Position numbers and translations under genes: made by a program. DNA of 12,772 bases. Origin: Pseudomonadota bacterium (GTDB lineage Bacteria > Myxococcota_A > Polyangia > Polyangiales > Polyangiaceae). A model generated the notes under the pieces. The model saw only the letters and a program-made list of their open reading frames with translations, searched no databases and had not been told where the DNA came from. Positions 7,106-12,772 of this stretch are shown here, in pieces. The stretch's first letter is position 1; every line of letters begins with the position of its first letter. The stretch spans positions 1 to 12,772 of the forward strand of contig JAEWOQ010000131.1 in assembly GCA_023460875.1 (NCBI GenBank). Reading direction: 5' to 3'.

Positions 7106-8278
7106 TCACTCGATCGACATACTGACGGTCGCGGAGCCGCTGCTCTGGTAGCCCTCGACGGTCATGGAGACCTCGTAGAGGTTCCCCATGTTCATGCCGT
7201 GCTGGGCCCACGCGTTGAAGTGGTTGCCGACGGTGATGGTGCCGCTCTCCCGCTTCTGCGTGCGCACGCTCCAGTACTGATAGAACGTCGCGGTGCCCTC
7301 GATGGAGGGCTGGTTGACTCGCTGGGTCTGGTAGATGTCGTAAGTGCCACCGTCACTCTGGAAGGAGCCTTTGTATCCCTCGCCTCCCGGCGGACGCCAG
7401 CTGCCCCAGCTGTCGACGATGTAGTACTCGACGAGCGGGCCAGTGGTCCAGCCGTAGACGCACAGGTAGGAGTTGCCGCTCGGGTTGTAGTTGGCGTTGT
7501 AGTGGACGACGTTGCTCGCCGATCCCGGCCTGACGCCCTTGCGCCCCAACAGGTTGTTGATGTTGCTCCACTCGACGCTGAAGCCATCGGCAGTGTTGCT
7601 CATGCACCCCGTGCCCTGATCCTTCCAGTACTCGAAGGTGTAGCCGCAGTGGGTGCCGATCTGGTTGCTGCACACGTTCCCGCCGGGCTCCGTGCAGGTG
7701 TTCGGAAAGCCCCCGGTGCCACCGCCTGGCCCGGAGCCCCCGGAGCCGCTCGAGCCCCCGGAGCCGCTCGAGCTACAGCGACCGCAGCTCTCGTTGCAGA
7801 GGTTGTTGTCGACCATCCAGGGCTGGTTGCACTCTGGGGTCTCGGAGGCCCACTGATCGCAGGTGGCCGCGTCCCACTCGGTCCCCGTGGGGCGAATGTT
7901 CGTGCATTCCCCGGAGCCGCCGCCGCCCGTGCCGCCCGTGCCACCCGTGCCGCCCGTGCCGCCCGAGCCGCCCGAGGCTGGGTCGTCGTTGCCCGAGCCG
8001 CCCGAGGCTGGGTCGTCGTTGCCCATGCCGCCCGAGGTCGGATCTCCGTTGCTCGCGCCGCCCGTCGCGATGCCGCCCGTCGCGAAGCCGCCGGCTCCGA
8101 ACGCTGCGCCCCCCGACGCCGTCGCTCCGCCCGTGCCGATCGCACCGCCGGTCGCCACGGGCGCTCCCCCGGTCGAGACGTTGCCCGTATTCCAGCCGCC
8201 GGTGGCGTCTTCTGAGCCAGAGCATCCGGCCGTGATCGCCACGATGAGGGCGGAAAGTTGCATCGATGTCGAGCGCAT
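7106..8278 (-). CDS. GH11 endo-1,4-beta-xylanase lipoprotein with Cys-rich module
   Basis: A 390-residue surface lipoprotein that should cleave internal beta-1,4 bonds of xylan. The signal MRSTSMQLSALIVAITAGC gives lipidation at Cys19. Residues about 20-124 are a Gly/Thr/Ser-rich linker with tandem repeats. Residues 125-168 are a six-cysteine module (CDQWA...C...M...C..SCGRC) resembling ShKT domains; a short Gly/Ser linker follows. The GH11 domain spans about 200-390. The nucleophile is Glu284 in PLVEYYIVDSWG, the thumb is PSIEGTATFYQYWSVR, and the acid/base is Glu375 in MTVEGYQ, so the catalytic set is complete. ATG 8278 is chosen over 8302 because AGGAGG lies five bases upstream and the lipoprotein signal begins there. 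GH11 enzymes are usually secreted, so a lipid anchor is unusual. It converges on the DUF1552 gene and is divergent from the small gene and the M6 protease. Confidence 0.93.
   Translation of the reverse strand: MRSTSMQLSALIVAITAGCSGSEDATGGWNTGNVSTGGAPVATGGAIGTGGATASGGAAFGAGGFATGGIATGGASNGDPTSGGMGNDDPASGGSGNDDPASGGSGGTGGTGGTGGTGGGGSGECTNIRPTGTEWDAATCDQWASETPECNQPWMVDNNLCNESCGRCSSSGSGGSSGSGGSGPGGGTGGFPNTCTEPGGNVCSNQIGTHCGYTFEYWKDQGTGCMSNTADGFSVEWSNINNLLGRKGVRPGSASNVVHYNANYNPSGNSYLCVYGWTTGPLVEYYIVDSWGSWRPPGGEGYKGSFQSDGGTYDIYQTQRVNQPSIEGTATFYQYWSVRTQKRESGTITVGNHFNAWAQHGMNMGNLYEVSMTVEGYQSSGSATVSMSIE
7739..7772. repeat. 18-bp tandem repeat in Ser/Gly linker
   Basis: Two nearly perfect 18-bp units (ccggagccgctcgagccc) encode SSGSGG repeats on the minus strand, between the six-cysteine module and the GH11 domain. 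Confidence 0.7.
7922..8050. repeat. 9-bp and 30-bp tandem repeats in xylanase linker
   Basis: Four 9-bp units (gccgcccgt, the third with one change) occupy 7922-7957 and encode a GGT repeat. They are followed by three 30-bp units at 7961-7990, 7991-8020 and 8021-8050. The first two 30-bp units are identical and the third diverged. They encode ten-residue NDDPASGGSG-type repeats on the minus strand. All units are multiples of three, so copy-number change would keep frame and alter only linker length. Confidence 0.85.
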
Positions 8279-8283
8279 GAGTA

Positions 8284-8289
8284 CCTCCT
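8284..8289 (-). promoter_or_regulatory. Strong Shine-Dalgarno AGGAGG of the xylanase gene
   Basis: The minus strand reads AGGAGG five bases before ATG 8278. This fixes the start there rather than at 8302. Confidence 0.8.
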
Positions 8290-8332
8290 GAACCCCCTGC
8301 ATTCCCGGAGTCCTCAGTTCTGATCACAGGGC

Positions 8333-8348
8333 GCGCTAATTTGAGCGC
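8333..8348. promoter_or_regulatory. Small inverted repeat upstream of xylanase
   Basis: gcgct (8333-8337) and agcgc (8344-8348) flank the AT-rich hexamer aatttg, about 55 bp upstream of the xylanase start. It could be an operator half-site pair or a chance feature of GC-rich DNA. Confidence 0.2.
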
Positions 8349-8546
8349 CGACATCCAGAAGAGGCCGCGCTTCGAGGGGGTCCACGCCGAGGACGCTGGC
8401 TCGAGAGCTGTCGTGGTCATTCCCAGAGAGCCGCGAATCGATCCCATCGGAGAGGCGCGCCGAACAGGAGGTCGAGTCCGCCAGGCTCCTGCCTGGCTCC
8501 TGGTTCTCCGCCGCGGTAGAGAGGCTGCGTTGCCGAGGGCGTCAGC

Positions 8547-8551
8547 GGAGG
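8547..8551 (+). promoter_or_regulatory. Shine-Dalgarno GGAGG of the small Cys-rich gene
   Basis: GGAGG followed by tgagtga lies seven bases before GTG 8559, an ideal spacing, in a region with no other gene to explain it. Confidence 0.55.
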
Positions 8552-8558
8552 TGAGTGA

Positions 8559-8735
8559 GTGAGCTCGGAGCCAAACAGCGAGCGCTGCGGCGCGTGCGGG
8601 GAGCGCTACGAGGCGCGCCTGGGTCGTGATGGGTTGTGCTTTGCTTGCGCGACGCATCTCGGCTGCGCCTGCGCGGATGAGCCCGACCCATCGCCGCGCA
8701 TCACGCCCCCCACGCCGGACGGCTCGGAGCCGTAG
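8559..8735 (+). CDS. 58-residue Cys-rich zinc-ribbon-like mini-protein
   Basis: A short gene that common length cut-offs would miss. The product begins V(M)SSEPNSERCGACGERYEA and contains CGAC (Cys10/Cys13), CFAC (Cys27/Cys30), His33 and CAC (Cys36/Cys38), then an acidic and Pro-rich tail ending GSEP. Two CxxC knuckles 14 residues apart, each in a turn context (CGACGE, GLCFACA), look like a zinc ribbon or treble clef. The third pair may join a second site. No signal peptide is seen, so a cytoplasmic zinc-binding or nucleic-acid-binding role is possible. GTG 8559 is chosen because GGAGG sits seven bases upstream and a stop in the same frame lies directly before it. Codons favour G/C at the third base, as in the neighbouring genes. 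It lies alone in the divergent spacer between xylanase and protease. I know no family for it. Confidence 0.55.
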   Translation: MSSEPNSERCGACGERYEARLGRDGLCFACATHLGCACADEPDPSPRITPPTPDGSEP

Positions 8736-8995
8736 CCTCGCTCCGCCCCGCGTGCGCTCCAGCCCGCGCTTTCGATCGGTGATCCGGCGCGCGGGATCGC
8801 GTCCTTCTCGCGCGAGCGGAACTCGGGTGCGCGACGCGCGCATACGCAGCTTCCCGCTGCTTGGAGTCGCGGGCGACGGAAACCTTCGCGCGCCTGCCGG
8901 GAGAAAACGCGCTTTCGGGGAGCAGGCAAGCGGATTGGGGCGAGATGGTCAACAATGAGCGCTTTGTGGTTGTTGCGCTCAGTAGGCATGTGTTA

Positions 8996-9028
8996 CAGGC
9001 GCGCCTGCCGAAGTCACTGTCTTCGGTT
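8996..9028. promoter_or_regulatory. Palindrome plus adjoining hairpin in protease leader
   Basis: caggcgcgcgcctg (8996-9009) is a perfect 14-bp palindrome. It is directly followed by ccgaag (9010-9015), a seven-base loop and cttcgg (9023-9028), a six-pair hairpin. Together they could be an operator beside a leader hairpin, or a terminator for the small Cys-rich gene, although no T run follows. Confidence 0.3.
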
Positions 9029-9236
9029 ACGTGAGCGGCGCGACGCGCGCGAGGACGCTCGGGGATCCTGCAGCGCGTCGGCACCGTAGTCCGTCGAGGC
9101 GGCGTCGCCGATGACCACCGATCGTCGGGGACGCGCGCAAGCGACCTGAGCACTTTTTGGCACTCCCGACCGGGGAGAGGTCACGAATGGTCGGCGCCGA
9201 TCGACGTCGTCCGGCCTCCTGAGCGAAGAACGAGAG

Positions 9237-9243
9237 AAGGAAG
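9237..9243 (+). promoter_or_regulatory. Shine-Dalgarno AAGGAAG of the M6 protease gene
   Basis: AAGGAAG lies five bases before ATG 9249 and supports that start. Confidence 0.6.
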
Positions 9244-9248
9244 TATCG

Positions 9249-12200
9249 ATGAAGAGAGAAACACGAGGGGCCCGCGCCGCGCGCCCCGTCCCCTTGACGG
9301 CGCGCGGAGCGAGCTTCGCGCGCGCAGGTGCCCTGCTGGCCCTCCTGGCCAGCACGGGCTGCCTTTCCCCTGGCGAAGGCTGGGTGACGGCCGACTACCA
9401 ACCGGGCGCCCGCGACCCCTCGCCGGCGACTGGCAACGTCCAGGGGCTCACCGTCCTCGTGAGCTTCGCGGACCACACCGTCCACGACACGCAGGCGGTG
9501 AAGCTGTTCCGGGCCATCAACGAGACCGGCTACACGGACGACGGCAACTCCGGATCCGTGAAGGACTACTTCCTGGACATGTCCAACGGGCAGCTCACCG
9601 TCGAGAGCCGCGTCGTGCGCGTCCAGGTGCCCGGGATCCGGGCGGACTACGACACCGCCAGCGAGGACGAGCTGTACTCTCCGCCAGGCATCGAGTCCAT
9701 CGACCAGGTCACGATGTCGGGGCCGTCGATGCACCTCCTGCACGCGGTGCTCTGTAAGCTGCGCACCTGCGACGGGAGCCCGCCCGACTATCAGGAGGTG
9801 ACCGCCGCCGGCGTGTCCGCTCCCGTACACGTCGACCTGGACTTCGCGACCCTGTCGACGCGCCGCCTCGCGTTCTGGCCCGACAACTACACGCGGGACT
9901 TCATCGGGAACTCGAAGCTGACGAGCTATCGCAGGAACATCGACGTCCCGAACATCGAGATCTACGAGTACATCAGCTTGCTGTACGCGGGGAACACCAC
10001 GCGCAGCCACGGACAGGGGCTCTGGCCGCGCTCCGTGCCGTCCATCGGGACGGTGGTGCCCGGGAGCACCAGCGGCGTGCGGCTCGGTCGCTTCCAGATC
10101 CAGGGGACGCTCACGGACTCGTCGAACCCGAACGAGACCTTCATCGGCACCCTGATCCACGAGACCGCGCACACGCTCTTCGACCTCCCCGATTTGTACG
10201 ATGGAGGCCACGAGCTCGGCCTCAAGGATCCGCGCCCGCGGTCCAACGGCATCGGGCGTCATGGGCTGATGGGGCACACGGCCAACGAGAAGAAGCCGGC
10301 CATCCTCAGCGCGCCCCTCAAGGCACGCCTCGGCTGGGCGAGCGTCCTGGACATCAGCGACTACGCCGAGGGATCGACCGTCGTGCTCGACACGAACGGA
10401 GGTCAGGTGGCGCGCTACTGCCGCCAGGACTCGACGTACGACGAGTGTTACTACATCGAGGCGCGCTCCGCGTCGCACCCGCGCGGCCCCTCCGGCTTCA
10501 CCCCGGACACGCCCGACGAAGGGCTCGTCATCTGGCACTCGGAGAACAGCCGGAACGTCGTCGATTTCGTGGTGAACAACAACGCGGAGGGCACGGCGAA
10601 CCTGCACTACGAGGTGGCGCTCGTCCAGGCGGACGGCCTCCAGGAGCTCGAAGGCCCCAAGGGCACGGCGGACCAGAGCAACGACTACTTCAAGTCAGGC
10701 TACGCGGACCGCTTCGACGCGACCACCGTGCCCAACTCCCAGTGGTGGGATGGCACGGAGAGCGGCCTCGCGATCCGCAACATCTCCGTGGTGGGCAGCA
10801 CCATGAGCTTCGAGATCGGTGAGCGCCCGGCCTCGCGCATCCACGTCGACACGGACGCGCACGTGCAGGTCGACATCGGCGCGCCCACCGTGCGCGTGGG
10901 CGAGGTGCGCCAGGTGACCTTCACGCCGGATCCCGGGTACGCGTACGACGTCGTGGGTCGCGGGTACTACCCGTTCTCCGCCGGCTGGCTCACGGGGCAG
11001 CAGGTGTTCCACATCACCGGCTCTGTCCGCGACAACTACATCCGCGTGGTCTCCTATCCGGAGAACGAGCAGCCGCCCGCGCCCTCCGCGGACCGGAAGC
11101 TCCGGATCGGGATCGCCGGGGGTGTGCTGGTCACGGCCTATGGTGAGGACTCGCGGATCTACCAGCCGCGCTCGAGGACCTTCGACGTGTTCGACACCTT
11201 CGCCACGTTCCGTCCGGGTCAGGCGGTGGGCGGTACGGCCCACTGGAGCAACCGGAGTTTCGACATGTTGTTCCGGACCTATGCCGGTCGAGACGGCGTC
11301 CGCCTCTTCGCCAAGGCGGAGCCCGGCTTCGTGCTGAAGTCCATCGACTCCTACGGTCTGAGCTTCGCGGGGTCCTCCCTGAACGACGTGGCGCACCGCA
11401 CCTCGGCGAGCGCCACCGTCACGGTGCCCTCGAACCTCGGCCAAGAGTACATGCTCGCCGCCCTGGTGAACGCGGAGCAAATCCCTGGCTACTTCTGCCG
11501 AGAAGGCGCCGTGGAGGACTGGCGGCCCGATCGCATCTATCGCGGCGTGGGCGACAAGGTGCGCTACGGAGACTTCATCTACTCGGCCAACGTGCCGCGC
11601 GCGTTCGTCCGCGACAACGTGGATGGGAACTTCGAGCCGGTGTCTTCGCCCGGCGCCAATCCCGAGAATAGCCCGCTGTATTGGAGCCGTTTCGCCAGTT
11701 GCGAAGCGTACGTCCAGGACTGCTCCGGCGTTCCCGAGTGGTCCATGGGCGGCGACGCCTCCGAGGTGAACCCGGACACCGCGGGGTGGGCCAACTCCAA
11801 CTTCACGATCGGTGACCGTGCGGTGTTCAATGGTGCGCTCTACCAGCTGCGAGGTGGTGACCCGAACGCGGTGCCAGGTGCTTTCGAGTACAGGCAGCTC
11901 GTGGCGGGCGCGAACGCTTTCGCCGGGATGGACCGGGATATCCCGATCTACTCGAATCAGTCGCTCATCAGTCGGGACGCCGCGCCCTGGATCCTGATCG
12001 GGAACTGCGGCACGTCGGCCAACTGGCAGCGGGCGACCATCGTGCCGTCCCGCGGGGTCACGTCGATCGAGCCGAACGGTGTGAGCCACGTGCAGCACGA
12101 CCCGACGGAGGCGGTCTTCGTGACGGGCATCACCAGCGGCTGGAGCTTCGACTTCGACCTCGCGCCGGGATACGTCCTGGACGACGTCTACGTCGATGGC

Positions 12201-12626
12201 GTCGCGAAGGGCTTGTCGCCGAGCGCCCGCTCGCTGACGGTGCCCCTGATCCCGAACGCCAGCCCTCCGTACATCGAGGTGAAGGCGAGCTGCGCGGGTT
12301 CCTCGTGTGGAGCTGCGGCTCCGGCGCAGGTGACCTGCGAGCTGGGTCAGGTGCAGGAGTGGGGCAACGGCTTCGTGTACTCGAACGTCAAGGTGACGAA
12401 CGTGAGCGGAGCCCCGATCACCGGCTGGCAGTTGCTCCTCGAGTTCGCGGCTCCTCCGGACCTGTGGGGCTCCTCGGGCATCGACTACCAGGTGAACGGC
12501 AACGAGGTCGTCGCGTCCAACATGTACGAGTGGAACGGCAACCTGGGGATCGGCGCGAGCTACCAGTTCTCCGTCGGGGGCAACCTCACGGGGCCCTTCG
12601 TGCCGCCCACGTGCACCGGGCTCTGA
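9249..12626 (+). CDS. M6-type metalloprotease lipoprotein with carbohydrate-binding modules
   Basis: A 1125-residue surface zinc protease related to immune inhibitor A. An Arg-rich N-terminus and hydrophobic stretch end at the lipobox-like STGC, with Cys38 as lipid site. The catalytic region runs from about 60 to 520 and includes GSVKDYFLDMSNGQLTVES. The zinc motif HETAH at residues 304-308 leads into TLFDLPDLYD, and GIGRHGLMG and LKARLGWA follow; all are M6 hallmarks. A beta-rich middle (about 520-745) has no clear assignment. Two Trp-bounded modules, about 758-812 (DWRPDRIYRGVGDKVRYGDFIY) split here by its length, and 831-914, resemble CBM5/12 chitin-binding modules. Residues 1030-1122 form a CBM2-like domain with terminal cysteines, GWQLLLEF and EWNGNL. 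The binding modules suggest action on proteins embedded in chitin, cellulose or cell walls. The gene is divergent from the xylanase, and a GC hairpin follows the stop. Confidence 0.9.
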   Translation: MKRETRGARAARPVPLTARGASFARAGALLALLASTGCLSPGEGWVTADYQPGARDPSPATGNVQGLTVLVSFADHTVHDTQAVKLFRAINETGYTDDGNSGSVKDYFLDMSNGQLTVESRVVRVQVPGIRADYDTASEDELYSPPGIESIDQVTMSGPSMHLLHAVLCKLRTCDGSPPDYQEVTAAGVSAPVHVDLDFATLSTRRLAFWPDNYTRDFIGNSKLTSYRRNIDVPNIEIYEYISLLYAGNTTRSHGQGLWPRSVPSIGTVVPGSTSGVRLGRFQIQGTLTDSSNPNETFIGTLIHETAHTLFDLPDLYDGGHELGLKDPRPRSNGIGRHGLMGHTANEKKPAILSAPLKARLGWASVLDISDYAEGSTVVLDTNGGQVARYCRQDSTYDECYYIEARSASHPRGPSGFTPDTPDEGLVIWHSENSRNVVDFVVNNNAEGTANLHYEVALVQADGLQELEGPKGTADQSNDYFKSGYADRFDATTVPNSQWWDGTESGLAIRNISVVGSTMSFEIGERPASRIHVDTDAHVQVDIGAPTVRVGEVRQVTFTPDPGYAYDVVGRGYYPFSAGWLTGQQVFHITGSVRDNYIRVVSYPENEQPPAPSADRKLRIGIAGGVLVTAYGEDSRIYQPRSRTFDVFDTFATFRPGQAVGGTAHWSNRSFDMLFRTYAGRDGVRLFAKAEPGFVLKSIDSYGLSFAGSSLNDVAHRTSASATVTVPSNLGQEYMLAALVNAEQIPGYFCREGAVEDWRPDRIYRGVGDKVRYGDFIYSANVPRAFVRDNVDGNFEPVSSPGANPENSPLYWSRFASCEAYVQDCSGVPEWSMGGDASEVNPDTAGWANSNFTIGDRAVFNGALYQLRGGDPNAVPGAFEYRQLVAGANAFAGMDRDIPIYSNQSLISRDAAPWILIGNCGTSANWQRATIVPSRGVTSIEPNGVSHVQHDPTEAVFVTGITSGWSFDFDLAPGYVLDDVYVDGVAKGLSPSARSLTVPLIPNASPPYIEVKASCAGSSCGAAAPAQVTCELGQVQEWGNGFVYSNVKVTNVSGAPITGWQLLLEFAAPPDLWGSSGIDYQVNGNEVVASNMYEWNGNLGIGASYQFSVGGNLTGPFVPPTCTGL

Positions 12627-12647
12627 GGATCGCCCGGACAAACCGAC

Positions 12648-12674
12648 GCGCCGGGGGCTGGGCGCCCGGGGCGC
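12648..12674 (+). terminator. GC hairpin after the M6 protease gene
   Basis: gcgcc/ggcgc and gggc/gccc pair around a gg/gg internal loop, 21 bases after the stop, followed by ttcgctctcgtt. The pyrimidine tail is weakly T-rich, so intrinsic termination is possible but not certain. Confidence 0.35.
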
Positions 12675-12723
12675 TTCGCTCTCGTTGGTTCGGGCTCCCA
12701 GCACCGGCGGCGGTTCCCGCTCC

Positions 12724-12750
12724 GTCATCCCGAGCCCGTCGAGGGATCTC
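12724..12750. repeat. REP-like sequence at the right edge
   Basis: The stretch contains gtcatcccgagcccgtcgag followed by ggatctc. It resembles, from memory, a dispersed extragenic repeat seen in many GC-rich bacterial genomes. Its 14-mer cccgagcccgtcga also occurs at 3474-3487, inside the end of the thioredoxin gene. Two copies in one window may still be chance. Confidence 0.3.
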
Positions 12751-12772
12751 GTTTCTTCTCGACTCCTCGACT

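Larger units (their letters stand above)
8736..9248. other. 513-bp spacer upstream of the M6 protease
   Basis: No convincing gene is seen; several open frames are Arg/Ala-rich shadows. An AT-richer patch at about 8950-8996 would suit a promoter for the protease gene, though I cannot pick clear -35 and -10 boxes. It is followed by a palindrome (8996-9009) and a hairpin (9010-9028), leaving a leader of about 220 nt before ATG 9249. Confidence 0.4.

Noticed and set aside
7922..8050. Tandem repeats considered as a CRISPR array
   Set aside because: Units are directly adjacent without spacers and are in frame inside the xylanase linker.
7199..8215. Plus-strand open frame of 338 codons opposite the xylanase
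   Set aside because: Its Ala/Arg/Gly-rich composition is the mirror of the Gly-rich linker and GH11 codons; the xylanase has intact catalytic motifs on the other strand.
8341..8562. 73-codon plus-strand open frame ending in the start of the small Cys-rich gene
   Set aside because: It would overlap the mini-gene start by GTGA, but it begins with TTG without a ribosome site and its sequence has no fold-like pattern.
8957..9091. Short plus-strand open frame from ATG 8957
   Set aside because: Arg/Ser-rich translation, no ribosome site, overlaps the palindrome and hairpin.
9154..9175. TGGCAC at about 9159 as a sigma-54 -24 box for the M6 gene
   Set aside because: The -12 element (TTGC at five-base spacing) is absent; the following bases read tcccgaccgg.
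10695..12728. Minus-strand open frame of 677 codons opposite the M6 protease
   Set aside because: Low-complexity Arg/Val/His-rich translation antisense to a clear protease gene; no ribosome site or domain.

Overview
The window is GC-rich DNA, very probably from a myxobacterium-like member of Myxococcota (Polyangia type). The inference rests on four things. There is strong G/C bias at third codon positions. There are several predicted lipoproteins with Gly/Thr/Ser-rich low-complexity linkers. A DUF1592 + DUF1552 gene pair is present, a hallmark of Planctomycetes and Myxococcota. There is a Cys-rich von Willebrand A lipoprotein of a kind common in that group. Taxonomy is inferred from style, not from a marker gene.

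Layout from left to right. Positions 1-765 hold no convincing gene. They contain a 30-nt imperfect direct repeat (57-85 and 246-275) and a 94-bp inverted-repeat element (573-666). Next come a vWA lipoprotein (about 766-1971, +) and a small outer-membrane beta-barrel protein (2150-2722, +). A convergent minus-strand pair follows: a LysE/RhtB-type exporter (2795-3418) and, upstream of it, a small thioredoxin (3456-3773). Divergent from the thioredoxin is a tightly coupled pair, the DUF1592 multidomain protein (3928-5646) and a Tat-type DUF1552 protein (5656-7068). Convergent to this pair is a GH11 endo-xylanase lipoprotein (7106-8278, -). A 970-bp divergent spacer then contains a 58-codon Cys-rich mini-gene (8559-8735, +) with an excellent ribosome binding site, plus palindromic elements. 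The last gene (9249-12626, +) is a large M6-type metalloprotease lipoprotein carrying two CBM5/12-like modules and a C-terminal CBM2-like module. A GC hairpin follows it, and a REP-like sequence lies at the right edge.

Functionally, most large genes encode exported proteins: two or three predicted lipoproteins, an outer-membrane protein, a Tat substrate, a surface xylanase and a surface protease with polysaccharide-binding modules. The xylanase and protease are divergently arranged. Together they suggest a plant-biomass- or cell-wall-degrading, surface-attached lifestyle. No tRNA, rRNA, CRISPR array or intact transposase was seen.

The items most worth a second look are the unlisted Cys-rich mini-protein, the M6 protease with carbohydrate-binding modules, the lipoprotein xylanase with an ShKT-like six-cysteine module, the inverted-repeat element at 573-666, and a G7 tract that appears to separate the vWA lipoprotein from its natural start codon.
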